NCBI GenBank assembly: GCA_009930275.1
Contig: RZYP01000037.1
Location: 1 to 15,152, forward strand
DNA length: 15,152 bases
Origin: Negativicutes bacterium
GTDB taxonomy: Bacteria; Bacillota_C; Negativicutes; Acidaminococcales; Acidaminococcaceae
Direction: 5' to 3'
Shown: piece after piece, positions 8,497 to 15,152 of the stretch
Numbering within the stretch: position 1 is the stretch's first letter
How the letters are laid out: each line of letters begins with the position of its first letter
The notes under the pieces: model-generated
What the model was told of the DNA's origin: nothing
The model's input: only the letters and a program-made list of their open reading frames with translations
Database searches by the model: none
Translations under genes and position numbers: made by a program

Positions 8497-11254
8497 AGGC
8501 AAAAATGTAGAGATAATAGGCAGTAAGACGCTATTTGGCAAGGAAACTCACTGGATTCGTATCCTGGAGGATAACAGTTTTGCCCAAGTGCTTAGTTCTG
8601 ATCTGGATGATGATCTGAACAGGAACTCCAACAGGGGTCTGGCATACGTTCGTTATATGGCTATAGCGGCACGTATCAAAGAGGAAATGGCTCAAAAGCG
8701 ATTGTTGGCCCCTTATGAAAGTAGCCTTATTCCTTTGCCACACCAAATACTGGTATTGGAGAAAGTAATGCAGGGTATTCAAACCCGTTTTTTGTTGGCA
8801 GATGAAGTGGGCATGGGAAAGACCATTGAAGCTGGACTTGTGATAAAGGAGAAGAAATTGCGCGGCGAGATAACGCGAATCTTGTTGATTGTGCCTAAAT
8901 CGGCTATGCTTCAGTGGCAACAGGAGTTGAGGGAGCACTTCAACGAGAACTTCCATATCTACAACAGTGATTTTATTTCGGGGATGGCTCGTACTTTTGC
9001 CGGATTTGAAGCAGAAGAGGAATTGAATTTCTGGAAACAGCATCATCAAATCATAGTCTCTACTGATGCTTTGAAGCCATTGTCAGCTCGACAAGGATGG
9101 AGCCAGGAGAAAATTGATGAATACAACAAGTATCGCCTGGAAGCCGTGGTGAATGCTGAATTTGACATGGTTATTATTGATGAAGCCCATCGCATGGGTG
9201 GAAGTACGGCACAGGTATCTCGCTATCAATTGGCCGAAACACTATGCAATGCAGTGCCGAACGTGTTGCTTCTCACCGCTACTCCCCATCGCGGCAAGAG
9301 CGATCATTTCCGCAGAGTGCTCAAATTGATTGATGCCGACGCTTTCCCGGGAGACGGAATGCCGAGTATTGAAGAGATTGAGCCTTACGTGATGCGTTCA
9401 GAAAAACGATATGCGGTGGATTATGACGGGAAGAAACTTTTTCAGCAGCGAATGACCATACGATTGGATGTTCCACTCGACGAAACATATCATCGCTTAC
9501 AGATAGATTTATACAATCATGTAACCAACTATGTGAGGTATTGTTTTGGACGTGCCAAGCGAGGTAATAGGAATGCTACAGGACTGGTGATGGTGATGAT
9601 GCAAAAGTTGGCAAGTAGCAGTACGGCCGCTATTTTGGCTGCCATGGAAACTCGTTTGTGGAGGTTGCAACATGGTGAAACGGATGATGACATTGACGAC
9701 CATGATGAAGAGGGTGTAGTCGACTTTGATGATTTAGATACGAACGACTTTTCGGTTGCAATGCAGGATAATGGCTTTTTCAATGAAGAAACAGCACTCC
9801 AAAAATTGATTGTGGAGGCACGCACCTGCCTGGAAACAGAACAAGATGCCAAAGCGACAGCTTTGGTTCGGAAAATCTATAAACTGCAAGACAAGTACAA
9901 CAATTCTCAGTTAAAAGTACTGGTGTTTACCGAGTTTCGCAAGACACAGGGCTATCTGAAAAAAATCCTTGAAGGTGCAGGATTGACTACGGTGGAAATA
10001 CATGGCAGCATGGATTTAGCGGAACGACAACAGGCGCTTGTGAAGTTTAAGAACGAAGCCAATGTGATGGTGGCAACGGATGCGGCGGGTGAATCATTGA
10101 ATATGCAGTTTTGCCACATCGTTCTCAATTATGATTTGCCTTGGAATCCAATGGCCATAGAACAACGCATCGGACGTGTAGATCGTATTGGTCAGAAATT
10201 TCCGGTAGTTGCATTCAATATGTTGACCAATAACACGGTCGACACCAGAGTATATGAGATTATCGTGGAGAAACTGGATGCCATACTGCAAGAATTGGGA
10301 ATTGACAAAACCAATGATGTACTGGACTCTACGATCGATATGAAGCAGGTAAATCATCTTTATCTGCAATCATTGCTCGATCCCCATCGATTTGATTTTG
10401 CCAGTGACAAATGGCTGTATGAGATAAAAAGCAAACTCAACGATTATAAATCTACGGAAGGTATTTTACCTGTTTTTACAGGAGATGATATAAAAAAGGA
10501 AAGTGCCGGTGAAATAAAATACAGTCCGCTTCCTGTATGGCTGGAAGAGTTGATGGATCTTTACACGATGAATGAAAAGGGTAAAATTGTGAAGCGATTG
10601 TCCGGTGTTTCCGAATACGCCATCAACGGATATAAACTGGAAGCTGTATTTGAAGCAGACAAGCTGGGTGATAATCCTGGTTCGGAACATCTTACTTTGC
10701 AACATCCCGTCGTGAAACGAATTCTGGATGAGATGGATGGGAATAGTCAAACGATGGTTCCTGTAATTGTGTCTAAAAATGGTGGTGAGACATGTGGCTA
10801 TCTGACCTTATGGAAAGTGTTGGCCAAAAACAACTACGAAACCAAAACAACTTATTCTGCTCAGTTTATTACCGATGCGGGCAGGGTATTTGCTCCCTAC
10901 GGCAATGATGTGTGGAATAGATTGGTACAAGAGAAAAACAGTTTTCAATATGTGGGTGAAACAGAATGCAATCTGGCTATAGAGGAAAACCAAGCCTTAA
11001 ACAATAATCTTCATGCCTTGTTCCATCGGATGGAAGCCGAAATTCAAAACGTTTTGCAAGCAAGAGCAGAGAAAAAACTGAAGGCTTGGAGTTATGCAGA
11101 GAATCGGCTCAACCGCATTGGCATTGAGAACATTAGAAATGCCAAGTTACGAAAGCTGACTACAGAAAAAGAAGAGTGGAAAAGTGCTTTTGCCAAAGGG
11201 CTTAGCGTGGTGCCCGACGTGAATCATATCTTAACCGTAAGAATTGATGGATGA
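8486..11254 (+). CDS. brxHII: SNF2/RapA-type helicase BrxHII
   Basis: A 922-residue superfamily 2 ATPase of the SNF2/RapA type, expected to translocate on DNA without a nuclease activity of its own. All core motifs are visible: a P-loop D-E-V-G-M-G-K-T (106-113), D-E-A-H (232-235), motif III T-A-T-P (264-267), motif V A-T-D-A-A-G-E-S-L-N-M (530-540) and motif VI Q-R-I-G-R-V-D-R-I-G-Q (560-570). The LLADEVGMGKTIEAGL style of motif I is typical of RapA-like proteins, including the helicases of DISARM and BREX. Between the two lobes is a very acidic insert (about 399-422). The C-terminal 330 residues are less conserved. It overlaps both neighbours slightly and fills the brxHII slot of BREX type 3. 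The family call is firm; the specific symbol depends on the operon context. Confidence 0.85.
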   Translation: MKYKGKNVEIIGSKTLFGKETHWIRILEDNSFAQVLSSDLDDDLNRNSNRGLAYVRYMAIAARIKEEMAQKRLLAPYESSLIPLPHQILVLEKVMQGIQTRFLLADEVGMGKTIEAGLVIKEKKLRGEITRILLIVPKSAMLQWQQELREHFNENFHIYNSDFISGMARTFAGFEAEEELNFWKQHHQIIVSTDALKPLSARQGWSQEKIDEYNKYRLEAVVNAEFDMVIIDEAHRMGGSTAQVSRYQLAETLCNAVPNVLLLTATPHRGKSDHFRRVLKLIDADAFPGDGMPSIEEIEPYVMRSEKRYAVDYDGKKLFQQRMTIRLDVPLDETYHRLQIDLYNHVTNYVRYCFGRAKRGNRNATGLVMVMMQKLASSSTAAILAAMETRLWRLQHGETDDDIDDHDEEGVVDFDDLDTNDFSVAMQDNGFFNEETALQKLIVEARTCLETEQDAKATALVRKIYKLQDKYNNSQLKVLVFTEFRKTQGYLKKILEGAGLTTVEIHGSMDLAERQQALVKFKNEANVMVATDAAGESLNMQFCHIVLNYDLPWNPMAIEQRIGRVDRIGQKFPVVAFNMLTNNTVDTRVYEIIVEKLDAILQELGIDKTNDVLDSTIDMKQVNHLYLQSLLDPHRFDFASDKWLYEIKSKLNDYKSTEGILPVFTGDDIKKESAGEIKYSPLPVWLEELMDLYTMNEKGKIVKRLSGVSEYAINGYKLEAVFEADKLGDNPGSEHLTLQHPVVKRILDEMDGNSQTMVPVIVSKNGGETCGYLTLWKVLAKNNYETKTTYSAQFITDAGRVFAPYGNDVWNRLVQEKNSFQYVGETECNLAIEENQALNNNLHALFHRMEAEIQNVLQARAEKKLKAWSYAENRLNRIGIENIRNAKLRKLTTEKEEWKSAFAKGLSVVPDVNHILTVRIDG

Positions 11255-12713
11255 ATTTATTCATAGGTTAGAACAGAGGCTTACCGGTGAAGGTAAGCGT
11301 CTCAGTATTGTGAGAAATCCGGATGGGTTCTTACAACGGTCTGATACACAGCAAGCTGTACTTAACGCTTGTGGCTTGCTTTTACTACCAATCTCTTCTT
11401 CACTTGAACTTCGTGTGAGGTATGAACTGTACGACAAAAACACACAAGAGCGAATTTGCTACATCATGGATGACCCATCTTCTGTCTTACCTGATATTAA
11501 GCGATTGTTATACAACGCCCATACCTTTTCAATTCCAGATCTTATGCCTGCTTGCAATGAGGCTGAAATCCGTCAAGCTCGACTGACATTTGGGATGGCT
11601 TCTTACATCCACAACAAGAAATTCGTTTATAACCTTTCTGCTGTTGAAACCAAAGAAGTGATTGAAGAGGCAAAAAAACGCTACGGAGAAGACATAAATG
11701 AACTGACTACAAAACTAAAATCAATCCCATTAAAATGGGAGAAGGTGGAAACGATGGATTCCATTTGCCACATCTTACTCAAGGCGATTAGCCAAGGAGT
11801 TTATGATAAGATGGAGTCAGCTGTAGAAATTATTAATGAAGATTTCCAACAATATATTGCCGAGAAATATTTTGCTTTGTCTTCATCGTCACACATCGTT
11901 AAGCCTAAAACGGTAAATAAAATATTGCCTCATTTGGCTTACAAACACAATCGTACCGAAAAGGTGGCGTTGGTTGTGATAGACGGTATGACGTTTTGGC
12001 AATACCTGATATTGGAACAAAAATTAACAGGGTTGGGGATTAAAACGAAGAAGGATGCAACCATGGCTTGGATTCCCTCTATTACCAAACTATCGCGTCA
12101 AGCTATTTTTAGAGGAAATATTCCACAACAAGATTACGGGCAGACTCCCATCGCTGAGGGAAGACTTTGGAGCGAGTTTTGGTCCAATCGTTACAGGGGC
12201 TCCAAACGGATGCAACCTTATGAAATTGCATATACCCACGATAGTCTCTTGACTGATGATGCCATTCGGTACAAGCAAGCTTTTGTGGATGTCAGTCTGG
12301 ATCGTAAAATGCACAGCTCTTCCAGCAATAAAGACTTATACGATTTGACGGAAAACTGGGCAGAAGAAGCAGCAGAGAGTATCAACTTGTTGCATGAGCA
12401 GGGATATACAATTTATATTACTACCGATCATGGTAATATCATGGCTCATTCCTGGCGACCACTTAATTCACAGGAACGCACATTTTTATACGAGAAAGAA
12501 AGCAAAGGGAGTAGACATCTTATTTATTCAAATGCAACCTACCTGGACAATTTTATTCAAAATAATTCGGAGATTCATAAAGAGTTGCTTGTACATGATA
12601 ACTGGGCCGTCTGGAAAAACAGTCGATGCTTTAAGGGAAAAGATGAAATAACCCATGGGGGTTCCCATTTTCTGGAGGTTATCATCCCTTTTATTACAAT
12701 AGAAAAAGATTGA
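11247..12713 (+). CDS. pglZ: BREX phosphatase-like protein PglZ
   Basis: A 488-residue protein with a C-terminal PglZ domain of the alkaline phosphatase superfamily, the hallmark gene of BREX. Candidate metal-site residues are D246 in V-V-I-D-G-M, T280 (or S278) in I-P-S-I-T as the nucleophile position, D394/H395 in T-T-D-H-G, and H470 in I-T-H-G-G-S-H-F. The final E-V-I-I-P-F matches the superfamily's closing strand. Recent work on PglZ proteins suggests nuclease or phosphodiesterase-like chemistry; its role in BREX is not settled. The N-terminal 230 residues are mixed helix and strand and less recognisable. I place the start at the ATG at 11247, which overlaps the helicase end by 8 bp; a TTG at 11244 is directly upstream and less likely. 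At under 500 residues it is shorter than the PglZ proteins I recall from other BREX types. Confidence 0.85.
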   Translation: MDEFIHRLEQRLTGEGKRLSIVRNPDGFLQRSDTQQAVLNACGLLLLPISSSLELRVRYELYDKNTQERICYIMDDPSSVLPDIKRLLYNAHTFSIPDLMPACNEAEIRQARLTFGMASYIHNKKFVYNLSAVETKEVIEEAKKRYGEDINELTTKLKSIPLKWEKVETMDSICHILLKAISQGVYDKMESAVEIINEDFQQYIAEKYFALSSSSHIVKPKTVNKILPHLAYKHNRTEKVALVVIDGMTFWQYLILEQKLTGLGIKTKKDATMAWIPSITKLSRQAIFRGNIPQQDYGQTPIAEGRLWSEFWSNRYRGSKRMQPYEIAYTHDSLLTDDAIRYKQAFVDVSLDRKMHSSSSNKDLYDLTENWAEEAAESINLLHEQGYTIYITTDHGNIMAHSWRPLNSQERTFLYEKESKGSRHLIYSNATYLDNFIQNNSEIHKELLVHDNWAVWKNSRCFKGKDEITHGGSHFLEVIIPFITIEKD

Positions 12714-12714
12714 A

Positions 12715-13326
12715 ATGGAAAAGATTGTAGGTATCAACCAAAGAATAAGTATAAATGTAATGGAGATGGCAATAAAAGCTAGTCTCGACGGCAGCTTCAC
12801 ACCTGAGTATGCTGCAGACTTGGCTGCCGGTGAATACCAGGGTGCAAACCGAATCAATAAAGCTCGCAGTATCATTGGTAAATTGACACAACGCAACCCA
12901 CTTTATCCTTTCATTGAAAAGCACAAGCAGGAATACCTTACAGGTATCAAATATACCGGAGACAGAGCAATCATATACGCTGCCCTAATCAACGCAGCTT
13001 ATGGATTTTGCTATGATGCAACGGCCATATTGGGTAAGTTCTTCCATGTACAGGAACAAGTGACCACCAACCTTATCATAAGCCATATGTCATCAATGTA
13101 TGCAAGTAATCGATCACTGTCCAATGGATTGTACTGCATCATGCCCATGTACATTGAAGCTGGTTTAATTAGCAGGAAAAAAGTTGGTGTGTATACGAAG
13201 AAGGATAATTCGATTGTGACCTCTTTCGCCCGGGATTTGTATATCAAATCATTTTATGTGAATAATCCCATGCTCGAGGAAGGTAGCCACGATTATGCAG
13301 ATCATCCCTATTTTGAATTTATTTGA
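12715..13326 (+). CDS. brxA: BrxA-like protein (DUF1819 type)
   Basis: A 203-residue protein in the last position of the BREX type 3 order, where BrxA belongs; its length fits that family. It is mostly helical, with no signal peptide. A hydrophobic helix (about 84-100, R-A-I-I-Y-A-A-L-I-N-A-A-Y) and a C-terminal segment I-E-A-G-L-I (147-152) followed by a strand suggest a helical bundle plus winged-helix arrangement, in line with BrxA as a small DNA-binding accessory. Sequence similarity to BrxA by eye is weak, so the name rests largely on context. The ATG is 1 nt after the pglZ stop, implying coupling. Being another small BREX accessory remains possible. Confidence 0.6.
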   Translation: MEKIVGINQRISINVMEMAIKASLDGSFTPEYAADLAAGEYQGANRINKARSIIGKLTQRNPLYPFIEKHKQEYLTGIKYTGDRAIIYAALINAAYGFCYDATAILGKFFHVQEQVTTNLIISHMSSMYASNRSLSNGLYCIMPMYIEAGLISRKKVGVYTKKDNSIVTSFARDLYIKSFYVNNPMLEEGSHDYADHPYFEFI

Positions 13327-13383
13327 TTCGTGTAGCAATAACAAGAAATCGATAAATACTAACTGATCATACAATCTAACATT
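13327..13383 (+). other. 57-bp gap between BREX and the downstream module
   Basis: This is the longest gap since the operon leader. I see neither a TAnnTTTG promoter element nor a GC-rich hairpin followed by a T-run, so the sequence does not say whether the downstream genes are read through from BREX or transcribed separately. Confidence 0.5.
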
Positions 13384-14901
13384 ATGAGTGTACCCGCGAG
13401 CCCACAGACTCTTTACTCGTTAAAGAATAACCTCAAAGACTCCATGGCCGAATTGGAGGAGATACTTCCTGTCATGGTGGAATTGCGTCAACGGCTTTTG
13501 GTTATGGGTACAGATGATATAGATAAGAGAGATACACTCCTTTCACTCCTCAGTAAAACTCACGACTTGTTAATGGGTAGCTATTTCATTTTACATGAAC
13601 TTGTGACATCATTACGGTTACTTTTAGATTCGACGATCCCCTATGAAAAACGTTATCATATACAAAGCATCAACCTATGTTTGTATGAGGCCTACAGCTA
13701 TTTCTCGGGAAATAAAAATAATGGTGTTTGGTCTTTATTGAAACCAATGATTTTCGTATTGGATGATCTAAAACTTAATCCTTATGTTGAAATAGTAGAT
13801 AGAGAACTAGCTAAATTGGGGACAGAGTTTTGTGATAAACAGATGCGTGATAGCACTGCACATTTTGATCAACCTATAGAGAGATATAAATCGATTTGTA
13901 TCATTACAGAGGAAGATAAATACTGCAAGGGTATATCACAGATTTTACTTATTCATTCTTACTTTTCAAGTATTTCAATGATGATTTTCTCCATCATTTA
14001 TCAAACTATTCCCGAAAAAACAATGCAGGATGTTAAAAGAGAAATTCCAAAAATCTCTGCTTTTGATATAAAGGACTTTGTGGAGAAGAGTGTAGCGAAA
14101 AAATTAGCATCAGATGAACGAATGGATAAAGTATCAGGCCAATCATTGACAGTTATAAGTGAAAACATAGACTCTCTATATAATGATCATTTGGGATGTG
14201 AGGGATTAAAAGAGTTTGCTGTAACTCACAATACAAAGTTGCCCACAAGCATAAGTGCAATCAATCAACTTATCTTGTTACGGATGATGGTTTCTTTTAT
14301 TCGGTGTGACTTGACTTGCGCCATTAGAGCATATATGAATTCAGAATCGAGTATAGAACGATCACTTCATCTCCGGAAAGTTTATTTGATTGAAGTATCG
14401 GCGTTGACCCATCTATACGGGTACAATTCGAAAAAGAAATCCGAAAGTGTCTGGAGCCAATTAATGGCTTTATATAACGACAATAGTGACAATGAGTCTG
14501 AACTATTGCAAGAAAAACTGGAAGAACAAACGAATCAGCTTGACTGTGCTCGTAGGAATCTCTATACTCATTTTCGTGAGGGAGATGAGCTTAATATTGT
14601 GAAGAGATATGAAGTTTATAAAGAGCTAAATCAAGTGGCTGAGTTAAAAAGATCAATTAATTTACTTCATCTTTGTGAAAGGATTGAGTATTATACGATA
14701 TCGGTTCTGAGTCGAATTGACAAGAACCAACGGCAAAAATCGATAGAACAGCAGGATTATATGCATACAATGTTTGAAAGTATGCGAACTATAATAAAAA
14801 ATTCCAAATCGTCAGAAGAGATAAAAACAAACACTATCGCAAGGCTTAATGAGATGGAAAAGAAGTCAACTCATCTGTTTGATTTAAATAAACCATGCTA
14901 A
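13384..14901 (+). CDS. Candidate tandem-HEPN ribonuclease, internally duplicated
   Basis: A 505-residue, largely helical protein that I do not recognise by name. It is built from two related halves about 236-238 residues apart. Each half has a helix near an S-x-I/E segment (83-90 and 320-327), an aromatic-glycine turn after a long helix (YFSGN 106-110; YGYN 345-348), then V-W-S-x-L (115-119; 356-360). Each then ends in the same motif: R155-D-S-T-A-H160-F and R391-N-L-Y-T-H396-F. R followed by a polar N/D, three residues and H is the catalytic signature of HEPN ribonucleases, found in abortive infection and toxin proteins, RnlA/LsoA and Cas13. No signal peptide is seen; the tail (about 445-500) is charged and coiled-coil-like. 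Sampled GC of 32-35% is below the BREX genes. The downstream gene overlaps its stop. RNase activity is inference from the two motifs; a structural, non-catalytic helical role is the alternative. Confidence 0.65.
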   Translation: MSVPASPQTLYSLKNNLKDSMAELEEILPVMVELRQRLLVMGTDDIDKRDTLLSLLSKTHDLLMGSYFILHELVTSLRLLLDSTIPYEKRYHIQSINLCLYEAYSYFSGNKNNGVWSLLKPMIFVLDDLKLNPYVEIVDRELAKLGTEFCDKQMRDSTAHFDQPIERYKSICIITEEDKYCKGISQILLIHSYFSSISMMIFSIIYQTIPEKTMQDVKREIPKISAFDIKDFVEKSVAKKLASDERMDKVSGQSLTVISENIDSLYNDHLGCEGLKEFAVTHNTKLPTSISAINQLILLRMMVSFIRCDLTCAIRAYMNSESSIERSLHLRKVYLIEVSALTHLYGYNSKKKSESVWSQLMALYNDNSDNESELLQEKLEEQTNQLDCARRNLYTHFREGDELNIVKRYEVYKELNQVAELKRSINLLHLCERIEYYTISVLSRIDKNQRQKSIEQQDYMHTMFESMRTIIKNSKSSEEIKTNTIARLNEMEKKSTHLFDLNKPC

Positions 14902-15152
14902 ATTATTACTATAAGGACTCAATCTGTTCATTCTTAACAAAGAGTATTGATCAAGTAATAGGTGAAATTACCATATCGAATCAGTTTGACTCCAATTTAA
15001 ACCAGAATCATTCATGGATAGCTGAAGTTCAATGCCTACAAAAGGCATTGCGAGGATTAGAAGGCAGCATTTTCTTTGAATTTTCTATTCCTCGAATGGG
15101 AAAAAGAGTAGACACATTGATTATTATCGAGGGAGTAATCTTTGTTGTGGAG
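14895..15152 (+). CDS. Partial gene, N-terminus of a DUF2075-type nuclease/helicase
   Basis: An open reading frame begins at the ATG at 14895, overlaps the upstream stop by 7 bp and stays open for 86 codons to the window edge. It starts M-L-N-Y-Y-Y-K-D-S and continues to F-F-E-F-S-I-P-R-M-G-K-R-V-D (60-73), then two strands ending V-I-F-V-V-E (81-86). From memory this matches the start of DUF2075 proteins, whose N-terminal region has a PD-(D/E)XK-like fold ahead of a P-loop helicase/ATPase domain. D73 and E86 would be the metal-binding pair, and the window stops just before the expected K. The ATPase part lies outside. The tight overlap indicates translational coupling with the HEPN-like gene. 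The family call rests on one conserved block. Confidence 0.6.
   Translation, partial: MLNYYYKDSICSFLTKSIDQVIGEITISNQFDSNLNQNHSWIAEVQCLQKALRGLEGSIFFEFSIPRMGKRVDTLIIIEGVIFVVE

Noticed and set aside
8531..9049. A 172-codon minus-strand frame opposite the helicase
   Set aside because: It lies wholly opposite helicase motif I and neighbouring conserved sequence. The protein shows no recognisable domain, and all supported genes run on the + strand.
9655..9760. GATGA-rich stretch in the helicase gene as a DNA repeat
   Set aside because: It is simply codon use for an acidic Asp/Glu insert and has no regular unit.
8486..11254. DISARM helicase DrmD as the identity of the SNF2 protein
   Set aside because: RapA-like helicases look alike in DISARM and BREX, but the neighbours here are BrxC and PglZ, and no DrmA, DrmB or DrmC is present.
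13327..13383. A terminator or promoter separating BREX from the HEPN-like gene
   Set aside because: No GC-rich stem with a following T-run and no TAnnTTTG element could be found.

Overview
The window carries a type 3 BREX (bacteriophage exclusion) operon, entirely on the + strand. It is followed by a small downstream module that I do not recognise as a described system. The host is probably a member of the Bacteroidota. The DNA is AT-rich (around 42% GC in BREX samples, low-to-mid 30s in the last genes), most starts lack a strong Shine-Dalgarno sequence, and a match to the Bacteroidota -7 promoter element (TAnnTTTG) sits upstream of the first gene. This host assignment is inference; no taxonomic marker is present.

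Layout. Bases 1-199 are a leader with the candidate promoter and a perfect 12-bp palindrome. Then come brxF-like (200-619), brxC (621-4289), the methyltransferase pglXI (4307-6934), an accessory Schlafen/AlbA_2 plus HATPase protein (6970-8496), the SNF2/RapA-type helicase brxHII (8486-11254), pglZ (11247-12713) and a brxA-like gene (12715-13326). Gene junctions are 1-35 nt gaps or short overlaps, which fits one transcript. Apart from the inserted AlbA_2 gene, the order is the known BREX type 3 order: F, C, XI, HII, Z, A.

After a 57-bp gap comes a 505-residue helical protein (13384-14901). It is internally duplicated, and each half carries an R-[D/N]-x3-H-F motif, the signature of HEPN ribonucleases. 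Its stop overlaps the start of a gene that runs off the window (14895-15152, 86 codons seen). That gene's N-terminus resembles the PD-(D/E)XK-like part of DUF2075 helicase proteins. This candidate tandem-HEPN plus DUF2075 pair is the most novel item here.

How the parts probably work together. In BREX, PglX methylates host DNA at a non-palindromic site, and BrxC, PglZ, the helicase and the small subunits block replication of unmethylated phage. The HEPN/helicase pair would be a natural RNA-targeting or abortive second layer, but that is inference. Other oddities are a BrxF-like protein apparently without Walker motifs, an out-of-frame 11-bp tandem repeat near the 3' end of the AlbA_2 gene, and an AT-rich central segment in pglXI consistent with specificity-domain exchange. 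No tRNA, rRNA, CRISPR array, transposase or clear terminator was found.
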